Below are positions 1 through 11,452 of a DNA stretch of 64,000 nucleotides, one piece after another. The stretch spans positions 74,580,119 to 74,644,118 of the forward strand of contig CM077648.1 of assembly GCA_039707465.1 (NCBI GenBank), given 5' to 3'. Below the pieces are notes generated by a model. It did not search any database, was not told the DNA's origin, and worked only from the letters and a program-made list of their open reading frames with translations. Source of the stretch: Rhabdophis nuchalis (taxonomy: Eukaryota > Chordata > Lepidosauria > Squamata > Natricidae). Every line of letters begins with the position of its first letter. The stretch's first letter is position 1. The translations under genes and the position numbers were made by a program.

Positions 1-150
1 GAGGAGGAATTCTGGAAGTTGAAGTCCACAAGTCTTAAAGCTGTCAAGTTTGAACATCCCTGGGGTTTTTTTCCCTAAAGAGTTGGGGTGCAAGGGTCTT
101 ATAACTTGACAGCTTTAAGACTTGCATGCTTCAATGCCAGAGTTCCTGAG
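1..150. mobile_element. Fragments of palindromic hAT-type MITE
   Basis: Two partial copies lie here. Positions 1-58 resemble the right arm (ggaattctgg..gttgaagtccacaagtcttaaa) of the palindromic MITE seen intact at 23927-24061. Positions about 96-140 resemble a diverged left arm (gacagctttaagacttg). The window edge cuts the first copy. Both arms are degraded and no target duplication can be read, so the assignment rests only on similarity to the intact copies elsewhere in the window. Confidence 0.6.
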
Positions 151-204
151 CCAACATTTTGGTTGCTAAGCAAGAGCGTTTTTAAGTGAGTTTCACCACA
201 TTTT

Positions 205-368
205 ACAAGTTGGCCATGCCCACCCAGTCACATGACTGCCAAGCCACTCCCACCCGGTCACATGGCCAGCAACCACTCCCACCCAGTCACAGGGCTGACA
301 AGCCACTCCCACAAAGCAGGCCACACCTACAGAAGAGGTTCTAAAAAATTTTGAAACCCACCATTCCA
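205..368 (-). mobile_element. 3' part of a hAT element with CAGTGGTGGGTT-type end
   Basis: The sequence ends in ttttgaaacccaccatt, close to the complement of the CAGTGGTGGGTT terminus seen at 12674. Inside, a unit of about 30 bp (cactcccacccagtcacatg..) is repeated roughly three times. The open frame over it is a by-product of these repeats and not a gene. Only one end is present. Confidence 0.55.
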
Positions 369-1742
369 CAAGTCTTTTAAGATAGGTCTCTTTACATACC
401 ATTTCTATCTTGGGCAATAATCTTCAATGGAACAATGGAAAGAGATTAATTGGTTAGAAATTCCTCAAATACTGCTGGCACCTTTTATTCAACAAAGGAA
501 GCATTGTATCTTCTGAAGCCAGGCTACACTAATTAGTCATATTATGCCTTGTTGATCTGCACTGTTTATCATTTTTGGCACCTGCTCCTTGAGGCGAGTT
601 CATGTTTGAATATACTGTACATGCTGGCAGCCGTGACTTAGTAACTCAAAAGGAGATGAAGATAACCACTCCAGGGAACGTAGTTTCCCAATGCAATTTA
701 TTAATCTAGTTACTGCAACTATTAGCGACAGTTTCAAGGATTCAGGACTATAGATATGAGGAATTATATTATCAGGTTATGCCTGAAAATTTGGCTAATT
801 TATGCATATATAATAAAAATAAAAAGACTAAAACCTAGTAATATTTAAATGCCTAATAGTTTCATTGGTGCAGAATAAATTCTTCATAAACAGGGAGAAA
901 GTACTTTTTAAACCGTTAGATGGAAAGCAGTGTTTGGTGTAACATGTGTATTAACTTGTTCATTTACATGTGCACATTCTCTGAGGTTTATAATATATTT
1001 TTATATAATTTCAGTGTAAAAGGCTGAAGGCTGCTTAAAAGTAAAATCTGAGAGATATTTGAAAGGAAGTGTACAACTTTCTAATTTGCTTTTTTCAGAT
1101 TAGCAAGCAAATATTGCAAAATTCTCGCAAAAATATTTGCAAATTTCTGCTCGTTCTGTAGTGAGAAAGTTGCATCATGGAATTCAAATGACAGTTTTAA
1201 AAACTGGAAGATTTTGTGGAGGTGTCCATAAGCTCTCATGCTTTTCAAAGAATAATGAAAACAGTGTAATGCTTTCATGCCACACACTCTGCTCCTTCTG
1301 GGCATAGGTGTGACATTACAACACAGATAAAAAGGGATGAGATGTGCATTGTGACACCGTGACCCTGCTAGCAATAATTTGACTCTTTTGTCCTCCCCAT
1401 GAAGACTTCTGTTGTAAGCCATGAATACCAACAGCATATCTATTTTAATATAGAGGGGAAAAAATTATATTGGCTATTAAAAATAAATCCTGAATCGTCT
1501 GGGGAAAAAGTTCATCAGGCCAGTTTAAAGATTACACATATCAGGCTTTGACACTCTTTGAGTCAGATATGATGTGGTCAAGAATGTGGAGTGTTAGGAA
1601 TACTGTTAAGACTGTTAAGACTGTTAAGACTGTTGTCACAGTCACTATACACTGGCATGAGATTTTCATAGAACTGTCCTTGCCAGCTCAGATCTCACTA
1701 ATGAACTTATGAAACTGTTATTTGGTATTTGTTATTCCAATA
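369..1742. other. AT-rich non-coding DNA
   Basis: I see no element with readable ends here. A minus-strand open frame at 1081-1437 (118 codons) matches no family I know. A 9-bp unit (gactgttaa) is repeated about four times near 1605-1635. The sequence looks intronic or intergenic. Confidence 0.6.
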
Positions 1743-1744
1743 TA

Positions 1745-2149
1745 CAGTGGTACCTCGGTTCACGAACGCCTCTGTTCACGACCAATTCGGTTTACGAACA
1801 GAAATTTTCCCAAAAATGTGCTCTGGTTCACGAACACCGTTTCGCTTCATGAACGGAAAAGTTCGTAAAAAAATGCTCCGCTTCACGAACTCCGCCTCGC
1901 TTCACGAACTCCGCCTCGCTTCACGAACTCCGCCTCGCTTCACGAACAGAAAAGTTCGTAAAAATGCTCGGATTCACGAACCCCGTTTCGCTTCACGAAC
2001 CGGAGCCGGGAACGACCAAAAAACAAGGTCAGAATGGATTAACCGGATTTACATTGAACCCTATGGGAAATTGTGCCTCGCTTCACGACCAATTCGAATC
2101 GCGAACAGAGTCAGTTCACGAATTAAGTTCGTGAACCGAGGTACCACTG
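1745..2149. mobile_element. Tc1/mariner (Tigger-like) non-autonomous element, 405 bp
   Basis: The element starts CAGTGGTACCTCGGTTCACG and ends with the reverse complement of that sequence. It is flanked on both sides by TA, the TSD of Tc1/mariner-superfamily elements. The inside is built from many copies of a ttcacgaac/gttcgt motif, including three tandem cgcttcacgaactccgcct units near 1891-1945. A 154-codon open frame crosses the whole element, but it only reads these repeats. No transposase is encoded. Ends of the CAGTGG..CCTCGG type are typical of the Tigger/pogo group, which is known family information. Confidence 0.85.
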
Positions 2150-2151
2150 TA

Positions 2152-3438
2152 CATTACTTATACAACATTACATTTGCCATTAAAATCTATTGACCTAGTT
2201 TGAAGAGAACCTTTTGGAGCTGGTTGCAATTATTATAATTGCTATTGTTATTTAGCTTAGCAATCAGCTTTCATTTGAGATTAACAATGAACTTGACTGT
2301 TTCGCCTAGATCCAGCCCATTCATTGAAAACAAGGTTAAAACCACCTATATCAAGGAAAATCTTCAGAAAACTTGAACAAGTTTCTAGGTGTAATGCTGC
2401 CCTCAAGTTTTTGATTCCTATTATCTTTGGATTGTAGTTTCTATAATATAGTTAGCTCCATAAATTATTGTGCATATTTTCAGTTGGTTGCCTCTTTATG
2501 TTGCAACTATTGTAGAAGCAGATACTTTATTGTTTGCCTAGACTTTTATTGTAGACTTTCATAGCAGACTTTCAATGTTTTAAAATTAGGATCTAATGCC
2601 AGAAGGCTTATTCTGGTGGAATGACATAATTGGATAAGAAGTGCTGCTATTACTGCTTATACTATTATATTTTGTGTGTGTTGCGTTTTATATTATGTTG
2701 TGAGGGCTAGCTTTTAGTAAGTTAGCTACCGTCTTGGAAAGTTGTCTAAAATAGGGAAACCCTGAAGATGGATTGAGGAAGGATGATATATCATGAAAGT
2801 AATGTTATACTTGAACTATGTTTCATGACTGCACATTTGTCAGAGTCATAGATTATTATGCCTGAGCTGAAAGTGTATTGAAAATGATCATTCTGAAATG
2901 TTGGGGGATGGGGGAAGATGACTCAATAATTGGATAGGGAGAAAGAGACTCCAAAGTTTTTGGGTAGTCATAGTTCAGTGTTCCTTAGAATAATAATAAC
3001 ATCTCATATGTTATCCTTTCCATCCTTCCATAAATATTAGAACTCCATCAGTTATATGAACCTATTCTTATATTTAATATATATTTTTTCTAAAGGAAGA
3101 AGAGGCGGGAGGAAGGAAACAAGTGCTTAATTACACAGTTCCCTTTACTGGCAATTCCGCTTTTTTGGGCCCTTCATGACATTGGATGTCTTCTTTCCCT
3201 CTTGGCCTTTGTGGAAAGCAAGTTAGATGTGAATGGAAATAATTCTTTTCAGATTTTTTCCTTTAAAAAAGGTGTTCAACAATAATCAGTTAAATTAATA
3301 CGAGTGTGTAAACCAATAGGTAAAAGAAAGCTCAAAGGATGTGGATTGATATGTTTTCCAAGCACTGTATTGGGGATTAGAAGTATTCCTTAAATGTTTG
3401 ATTTTATCCTAGAAGAATGATTGGTCCAATGTTATATC
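2152..3438. other. AT-rich DNA without recognisable genes
   Basis: I see no ORF of note, no terminal repeats and no RNA gene. A short purine run (gaagaagaggcgggaggaaggaaac) lies near 3097-3121. Confidence 0.6.
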
Positions 3439-4657
3439 AAGACCGCCTCCTGCTACCAAATCCCTCCCTCCTCCCTGGAACCCCCACCGAGAAAAACTGG
3501 CCTCAGCTATTAGAACTCTTCAGCTGAGACCCTTAAGACTCCTGGTATTGTGGGACTGGAGGAGTCCTTGAGGACTACAGGCCGGGACTAATTTACAACT
3601 GGAAGGCCAAAGCCACCCTCTACCCCCAGTCTGATACATCTATATGAACTAACTCTCCCACCTTCGATGACAAACTAACTATTTATGAACCATGATTAAC
3701 TATCTTTGAACCATGCATGATTTTTATGAATTTATGAACTATTTATGAACTTTTTAGAGCCGGTCTAGACGTCTCCTGAGTTTAATTTGTACTATACATA
3801 TTTTAACATCTATTTTAATATTCAATAACATCTAGAATTTTAATGCCCTGTCTAACAACTCCTCTGACCTTATATTTTATATATATTTATACATATTTAT
3901 ATATATCATATTTATGACATTCACCATGAAGTACTCTAAGGCAGACCTTTTCTACTGCGGGAGTCCCCCACTCGCAGGTATGGCCCTCCGCGTCAACGAG
4001 GGCCCCACCTTGATGAGGGATTCTGTATCAAGAGAGGTGGGCGGGTCGCAGTTCTAGGGGTGTTTGAACAAAATTCTTAATTTGGCTTTTAGGGGGTTCC
4101 AGGGAGGAGGGAGGGATAGTTTACAATTTAAATGGGGGATTTAATCTGGTTTTAGCGCAGGCTTTGTCATTTAATAAGTTTTTAAATTATAATTGGTACT
4201 ATTTTGTATATTGTTTTAAATTCCTGTGCGCCGCCCTGGGTCCTCTCGGAGAAGGGCGGGATATAAATTGAATAAATTGAATTGAATTGAAATTGAAATA
4301 CCTCCCACCGACCTGTCCGCTCCCAGAGAGAGGGCCTCCTCAGGGTGCCGTCAGCCAGTCAATGCAGGGGGAGAGCCTTCTCTGTGGCAGCTCCTGCCCT
4401 CTGGAATGACCTACCCCCTGACCTAAGCACGATCACGGACCTGCGCCTCTTCCGTCGTGTGGCCGGCCTGGCGTAGTTTTTAAATGTTTTTTAGTAGGGT
4501 TTTTTTAGTAGAGTTTTATTAAGGTTTTAGAACAGGCCAACAATTTAATATATTTTAAATGTATTTTATGTATTTTATATTTTATACCACTGACTTTTAT
4601 TGCTGCCTGTACACCGCCCTGAGGGAGAAGGGCGGTATAAAAATTTAATAAATAAAA
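3439..4657 (+). mobile_element. CR1/L2-type LINE 3' end, split by a second insertion
   Basis: Positions 3439-3460 (agaccgcctcctgctaccaaa) and about 4299-4657 are the two halves of one 3'-terminal LINE fragment. The parallel copy at 8679-8712 runs through this point without a break. The right half has the family's coding remnant, a 3' UTR and the GCCCTGAGG..AGGGCGG hairpin followed by an AATAAA-rich tail. The interrupting 835 bp is listed separately. The copy is 5'-truncated and non-functional. Confidence 0.85.
3461..4298 (+). mobile_element. ORF-less CR1/L2-type LINE derivative (5' UTR joined to 3' UTR)
   Basis: Positions about 3930-4119 match the 5' UTR of the long LINE at 35180-35360 (gggagtcccc.. 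and ggcttttagggggttccaggg motifs). Positions 4116-4296 match the 3' UTR and terminal hairpin of the same family. The whole APE-RT ORF is missing. Both parents carry 'atag' at the join (4116-4119), suggesting a microhomology-mediated deletion. The first 25 bp (3461-3485) are an exact inverted copy of 4092-4116. The tail (ttgaataaattgaattgaa) abuts the older LINE. A short 'aaat' may be the TSD. Confidence 0.75.
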
Positions 4658-6144
4658 CTGGGCTCTCCATCATCTTCAGTGTAATAATAATACTACACTG
4701 ATCTCTTACACTTATTAATTATATATATTTAGACATAACTTGCAAATTGTATACAAAATATTTTGGAAACAAACTGCATGCAAAATGCAATGTTAAAGTG
4801 TGAGCAATCTAGTTTTTATAGCATGTGAATATGTTTTTCCCTATCTGAATGAAACTATAAATTAATACACATATTAAAATATTTGATTACTGGTAGTATC
4901 CAAGACAATACTTAAAAACTAAATGGAATCACTTTGGAAGACAAATATGGCTCAGGGTCTACCAATTTTCCACATTGGACATGATAGAATGAAAAATTTT
5001 ACTTTTATGTTAACTATTTAATGTTCCTCTCCTATCATGAAATTTACAAAAGCACACCAAATAATTTGTATTAATTGAATTAAATAAAACCTAAAAAAGC
5101 AACCCTTATTAAACTGACACATAAAAGTGGGCATTTTTTAAATAATTTACATTGTCCATAGCTGTTAAGACAGTAGTAACTGCCATTGCATCAGTTACCT
5201 AAAAGCTCTAACTCAAATAAAAATTGAAATAATTCACCTAGAAATACTGTGGAGTATTAGACTGAGGCATCAAAAGGATGATATTTTCAAGATCTATCTG
5301 AATAAAATCAAGAGAAATCGGGCAAAAACATATTTTTATGATAGCACTTTTAATGACATTACTTGCCCTGAGGTTATACTTTTAAATACAAAAGAAGTAA
5401 AATGTTTGTATGCATCAAAAATCTGAGCCCTGCCTAACAGAGGTTTGTTCTGCTATATCTGAAAGGAAGGAAGGAAGGAAGAACACTATACCTTAGGTAA
5501 TATTCAGGTTTCTCTAGTTTTCTTTGATATGGCTGATGCTCCCAGGTCTATGTATCTCATTGACTATCTCATTTTCTGAAGAGGGTGTGAGTCATTCTAA
5601 TCATGCACTGGTTTCTAAGTCAACAGTGAAATAGAGAGCAATTCCCATTCAGTCCTTGTAAAGTCACTGCCTGCATAACTGGTCCCAGAACTACTAAGAT
5701 GGGCCCCTTTGGGATACAGCTCAGGTGCCTGCTCCTCCTGCAGCTTACGAGAACCAGAAAGTAAAGAAACCGGAGAAAGACCTGTCAGAAGAAAAGGAAG
5801 GCTTGGAGAAGACAGTTGTTGACTGAATGACCTTCCTTGAAGCTATCTGATATGTATTATCAGACTTGTTATTAGATAAAATGCCGTGGTGATCTAAATA
5901 ACAAGTGCTGGTTATCAGGGGACACCCAGCAGTGAGGTGGTGACATGAGTTTCACTTGTTTCACAGGTTGCTGTTAATTCACCCATCCCATTAGCAGTAT
6001 TATTCCATCATTTACTCAGCTGAGGTCAGCTTTTGGTGTGATATAGAAAAAAATGACACTGTAATATTTATGAAGCAAAATGATTTGTTCAAATATGGAT
6101 TCAAAATAGCTTGACAACAACAATTTTCATTCTAATTTTATGGC
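4658..6144. other. AT-rich DNA; short K/E-rich open stretch near 5.75 kb
   Basis: No mobile element end is visible. A (GGAA)n run lies at 5463-5481. Near 5731-5825 a pyrimidine-rich tract ending in cag is followed by about 27 sense codons rich in lysine and glutamate and then TGA. I do not recognise the peptide and do not call it a gene. Confidence 0.5.
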
Positions 6145-6585
6145 ATAATTGGGCATTTTTACCCAAACAGATTAAGAACCATAGACATAGTTTAGCATTC
6201 ACTGAATGGGACAGCTATTTGTGCTTTCAGTAGCTAGTGTCATTATTTAATTAAATTTGGATTCAATGACCCATAATTAACTTGTTTCAAAAATATATAA
6301 TATCCAAATAATTAATGCATTTACATTCATTCATTCAATCAAATTTATCTTAAGCCATACACCAACATTCTGAATAAAACTTCAAATAACAAAAAGTAAT
6401 GAAAATAGTATGAGAAATAAAATTTGTTTGATTGGAGACACATTTATATTGTTGGAACAAGTTTATTAAGGGTCATTGAATCTAAATTTAATTAAATAAT
6501 GACACTAGCTACTAAAAGCACAGTAGGCACAGTGAAAGCTATGCCTATGGCTCTTAACCTGTTTGGATAAAAATGACCAATTATC
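6145..6585. repeat. Large imperfect inverted repeat (arms about 145-150 bp)
   Basis: The left arm 6145-6296 and the right arm 6445-6585 are imperfect reverse complements. Both carry catttttA/acccaaacag, tagctagtgtcattatttaa and attcaatgaccc. They are separated by about 150 bp of AT-rich spacer. The arms differ at perhaps 10-15% of positions. This could be an old DNA element with long terminal inverted repeats or two opposed copies of one repeat. I see no clear target duplication. Confidence 0.75.
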
Positions 6586-8650
6586 TTAACTTTGGACTAG
6601 GAAATGTTACCTTTTTAATTTTTAGCTCTAATCTACTCTTTCCCAACTCTCTAGCCAGGCAGGTCCAATTTTATAAATAATTTTCTTGTCCTAAACAACT
6701 TTAAAACAACTTCTGTCATTATGACTCATCAACAAAAGATGACAGCCATCAATTAACTTTTTAATTTTTTGTTGTTTTCATTTTCTGAGGTTGGCAAATA
6801 ATTTGCTAGCTTTGATAGAATCCATTCTATGTCTCATTTTATTTCCTTCCTTAGGTTGCCCAAGGCCATGATAAAATAAAATCAAAATCATAATAACATA
6901 ACAGTCTATTATTTTTCTCCAACATTTTTCCCAGCCATGAAGCATGTATACTCTTTGCCATGATATTTCGTCTTGACAGCTTCTCTTCTTGGTTATCTAG
7001 TCAAAATCAACTAAACTGATCTTATCAAAAGTGCAAAGGGCAGCCTCAGAAAACTATTTCTTAAATCCTTAAACTCACTTTCCGTATAAAGATTGGTTGT
7101 ACTGCAAAGACTCTGGGGTGGTATAGAAGAAGAAAACATACTTCAGCTACTTTTAGTTTTGTAAATACATATTGACTTTATTATGTATAATGAGTTGCAT
7201 GTTACCAATTGACCTAAAGCAACTGATGAGTAGCTTCGAAAAAAATAGCATAAAATCCATTTGACACACTGAATATGCTTGGCAAAGAAAACACAAGCAA
7301 TTCCTCAAAACTTGGCCTGTATTTTTTTCTTAAACTCACATGTCCAATGCAAATCTGTGCTGTTTAGATTCAAATTAAGTTCAGTGAAGAAATTACGCAT
7401 GGAATTTCAGTTTTGTTGGTGATTACTACTGACATGGACTGTACTTATCACATTAATGTGCAGGATCTATGTGATATATTCCGATGAATAAAACAGCAAA
7501 GGGGATAGAAAAACTGCTAGAGGGATAAGAATCCCGATTATGAATATAACATTCAAATTAGATGTAATTTACATGGATGGAAGTATCCAACAGTCTCAAA
7601 TTAGAGCCGCTGCATTTCATGTGACCACCATCCCTGTTGGATATTAGCATAAATAGCTCTTGGGCATACAGTTGGATCTTGTAAGCATGGGATGCTTGCC
7701 AGCAATCATGGAAGACAAACTCAGTTCACATATGCATAATTATCAATAACTACAACTTTAATTGCTATCTTACATGAGTGAATGCAGACAGGATGTATCA
7801 AATATTTGGCTGACATAGAGTATACAGCACATGTCTCACAATAACACATCAAACAGGAAGTTTATTAGGAGAAGCACGTCACATGATCAGCTGTGGGAAA
7901 CAAATTATCTCCAGCATTAGAAACTCATGTGAGCATCAGGGACTTTTTTACAATCTAAGAAAGGGACTGAAGCTCCATACAAATTTAACAAAAATAGTCT
8001 ATATTTTTTATTTAATATTTTTGCAGAAATACTTCTGAGATTGTGCCATTCTTTTAAGATATCAAGTAGAATCATTGGGAAGGGGATAAAGTGCATATTG
8101 GGGAATAGAGAGAAAAATATACATAATCCCAATCAAAAGCTTTGATAACCACAAACTAAACTGAAGCACTTCGCATCTACGCCTATTTTTTTTTTCTAGC
8201 AGGACTCATTTTTTTCCTGGCAGACAGTGTCCTCCTGATATCATATCATTCATTATTTGTCTCTACTGCTATCCTCTATGTAACTATAGATTACATATAA
8301 TCTTCACCCCCTCACCATCTGTCATCATCCTTCTGCTTAAATCTCTGAAGCTTAAGAAAATAAAAACTGCCCTCCACTGATGGGGAATATGCATAAAAGC
8401 TACTGGGAGAGGAATATTGGCAGTTTAAGCAATCAGCATTAACTCTCACATTATTGGGATGAGTTTATGCTCCATTTTAAATTATGGATTCACAAATGTT
8501 ATGTCACAGAGTTTCCTGTAACTAAGTATGATTTCAGCTACAAAAGAATTTTCAATAAAGTATTGATAGCCTACTCAAAAAGCAGAACTGAGTAAAGGTC
8601 AGGTGATAGAATTCGTTGTTTTTGAGCTGTCCTCACTGCATTGTCCTCAC
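6586..8650. other. AT-rich DNA without recognisable genes
   Basis: Open frames are short and low in information (for example 7917-8132 on the minus strand). No transposon ends, RNA genes or splice-delimited exons could be recognised. Confidence 0.6.
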
Positions 8651-9072
8651 TGGGACCTGGTTACCTGGTTACCTGCAAGACCGCCTCCTGCTACCAAACA
8701 CCTCCCACCGACCAGTGCGCTCCCACAGAGAGGGCCTCTTCAGGGTGCCGTCGGCCAGGCAATGTCGGCTGGCGACCCCTAGGGGGAGAGCCTTCTCTGT
8801 GGCAACTCCTGCCCTCTGGAATGACCTACCCCCTGACCTACGGATGACCACGGACCTGCGCCTTTTCCGTCGGGCCTTGAAGACCTATTTATTTCATGTG
8901 GCTGGCCTGGCGTGGTTTTAATTGTTTTTAGTAGGGGTTTTAGTAGGGTTTTAGGACAGGCTAATCATTTAATATATTTTTAACGTATTTTATGTTTTAT
9001 ACTATTGATTTTTATCGTTGCCTGTACACCGCCCTGAGTCCCGAAAGGGAGAAGGGCGGTATAAAAATCTAA

Positions 9073-9078
<6 letters not shown>
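8651..9078 (+). mobile_element. CR1/L2-type LINE, 3' end only
   Basis: The frame at 8616-8921 reads the conserved C-terminal end of the LINE pol (RDRLLLPN.., REGLFRVPSA, RGRAFSVATPALWNDLPP, LFRRALKTYLF). It is followed by a 3' UTR and the hairpin GCCCTGAGT..AGGGCGG and then TATAAAAATCTAATAAATAAA. The copy is truncated at the 5' end near 8651 and lacks APE and RT. The tail runs straight into the compound microsatellite that follows. Confidence 0.9.
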
Positions 9079-9115
<37 letters not shown>

Positions 9116-9183
9116 ACAAACAAACAAACAAACAAACAAACAAACAAACAAACAAACAAAAAATTAAAATTAAAATAAAAATA

Positions 9184-9252
<69 letters not shown>
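9066..9252 (+). repeat. Compound microsatellite (AAAT)n-(CAAA)n-(AAT)n
   Basis: The LINE poly-A/T-type tail continues as (AAAT)n, then about 14 CAAA/AAAC units (9116-9160), a mixed aaaat tract, then about 21 AAT units (9186-9252). The overlapping minus-strand open frame with runs of isoleucine is only this repeat in translation. Confidence 0.95.
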
Positions 9253-9720
9253 TTGGATCCTCTTAGCTGTTCTTCCTGACCTTGTTGAATCCTGCCTAAA
9301 TGGAATCATTTTCACTACTCCAACCCAGCAGTCTATTGTTTTGCCTTCTTAACTTATGCTCTCATCCTTTTCTGGCTCCCATTTGTTTCTAAGTCCATTG
9401 GGTCTCTTCTCATTGCTGTTCCAATCCTTTTCTTTTTGATGGATGAGGCTTAAAGCTGCTTGAAAAGGTCTGTGCTCTGGCAGTTTGAGTCCTAGCATCA
9501 TGTAATGGAGTGGCCCCAGTCACTTGCCTCAGTTTCTTCTAACCTAATGGCTTGAAGGCATTTTACATGCAAGTAGATAACTAGGTACCACTTTGTTGGG
9601 GAAAAATAATGAAGATTCATAAAGAAGTATGATCCCAACTGGTGCCGGACTTGCCTCAATACGACGCTTAAACATTAGGCAATATCAGTGAAGGGAAAAG
9701 TCCCAGATGACAGTCTAGAC

Positions 9721-9860
9721 CAGGGGTGGGCAAACTTTGCAACTTTAAGTCTGAAGGACTTCAGCTCCCAGACTTCTCCAGCCAGCAAAGCAAAGCTGGC
9801 TGGAGAAGTCTGGGAGCTGAAGTCCTTCAGACTTAAAGTTGCAAAGTTTGCCCACCCCTG
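9721..9860. mobile_element. Palindromic hAT-type MITE, 140 bp
   Basis: A nearly perfect palindrome starts CAGGGGTGGGCAAAC and ends with its complement. The core pairs around cagcaaagcaaagctggctg. It is flanked by 8-bp duplications gtctagac / gtctagaa (9713-9720 and 9861-9868). An 8-bp TSD with CAGGG ends is the hAT signature. There is no coding capacity, so it must have moved using a transposase supplied elsewhere. Confidence 0.92.
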
Positions 9861-9868
9861 GTCTAGAA

Positions 9869-10605
9869 TGCCAATAACCATTCTGAGAGTGGAGCTAGTT
9901 CATCCTCTGTGGTGTACTATGGATAGCCCATGAGCATGAACCAAATGGGCTAGCAGTCCTGGCAGGCAGCGAAATAACTATTCTGTACTAACAATGTAAT
10001 CTCCTACACTAAATGCATAAATAAATCTTGTTGCTGGCTCTTTCTTATTCTCCTTGGCATGAGATTCCCTTATAGATTTATTTTAAGCATCTATTTTTAA
10101 ATATTTATTCTCAGAACATTGCATCTAGGAATTTCAGGATAAAGGCTACAGTATTTGCATTATATAGCTGTTACAATGATTCCTACTGCTTTAACAATAT
10201 TGATAATTTAGTCAGGAGAATCTGTTTATCATAAATAATTTTGTCAAACAAAATATTTGTCACACCTTATAAGTTCCCAAATATTTTTCTAAGGAAAGGC
10301 AGATGATATCACCAGGCAGAATGTACACTTGTCCTTTCCCATTGTTCATCTTTCATTATATCCCATTCTTGGAGAAAACACATGTAAGGTAGACCCATAA
10401 AAACTGCATAGTCAGAGAAAGTGAATAGAGAGAGGTTTTCCTCCCACTTTTACAGCTATAGGATCAAAGGTCATCCAATCAAGCTGGCTGTTGGAATGTT
10501 GGCAGAATGGATGAATGGAAGAACTTCTCAGAGCATATAATTATACTATGAAGTTTGCTATCAGAAATTATGGGGATAGAATCAACTTGAAAGTTGGGAA
10601 AGGGA
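9869..10605. other. AT-rich DNA without recognisable genes
   Basis: Only short open frames are present. I see nothing that indicates a gene or a mobile element with readable ends. Confidence 0.55.
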
Positions 10606-11262
10606 TATATCCGGAGGCTCCAGTTAGTGCAGAATGCGGCTGTGCGGGGGATTTTGGGAGCTTCACAATACTCCCATGTAACACCTCTCCTGTGCGAGCT
10701 GCACTGGCTGCCTGTGGCCTTCTGGGTGCGCTTCAAGGTGCTTGTTACCATCTTTAAATCGCTCCATGGCATGGGGCCTAGTTATTTGCGGGACTGTCTC
10801 CTGCCACACACCTCCCATCGACCGATCCGCTCCCACGGGGAGGGCCTCCTCAGGGTGCCAACCGTCAGTCAATGCTGACTAGCAGTGCCCAGGGAAGGGC
10901 CTTCTCTGTGGCAGGGCCAGCCCTCTGGAACGACCTACCCCCCGAATTTCACACTATCACGGACCTTCCCCTCTTTCGCCGCTCACTTAAGACTTACCTT
11001 TTCCACCAAGCCAGTCTAGCCTAGAGCTTAGAGCTCAGATGCGATTTAATTTTAGCAAATTTGTAAAGGGATTCTAGAATTTATTAATGGGAATTTTTAG
11101 CACAGGTTATTTAATTTAATTCATTTTAAATATTGTCACTGTATCTATTATTTTTGCTGGTGATTTTTAATTTCCTGTGCACCGCCCTGAGTCCATCTCG
11201 ATGGAGATAGGAGCGGTATATAAATCAATCAAACAAACAAATAAATAAATAAATAAATTCAT
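10606..11262 (+). mobile_element. CR1/L2-type LINE, 5'-truncated 3' end
   Basis: The frame at 10594-10878 reads LQLVQNAAVRGILGASQYSHVTPLL..ELHWLPVAFWVRFKVL, the conserved C-terminal region of the family pol. After frame breaks the coding remnant continues to about 11022. A 3' UTR and the hairpin ACCGCCCTGAGTCC..GGAGCGG follow, then a (CAAA)/(AAAT) tail to 11262. It begins inside the post-RT region, so it was dead on arrival. Confidence 0.9.
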
Positions 11263-11452
11263 GTATGGTGAATTCATGTCAATCATTACTGGTTATTGGC
11301 AACAAAGCTGGCAACTATTGATACTGATGATTATCAATGGTTTTGGTTGGCTACTGATATCAGTGTCCAGATGCTGAGAGACATGAGCAGGAACATGATG
11401 CTACATTTACATCTAGTCACTTTGGGCACAGATTAATTATAAACTCTATATA

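Noticed and set aside
1081..1437. 118-codon minus-strand open frame
   Set aside because: No recognisable domain or family, AT-rich context, no start context or splice signals of note.
1729..2193. 154-codon plus-strand open frame
   Set aside because: It reads straight through both inverted ends of a non-autonomous Tc1/mariner-type element. The repeats make the frame open.
8980..9315. Open frame with long isoleucine run
   Set aside because: Translation of the (AAT)n/(AAAC)n microsatellite.
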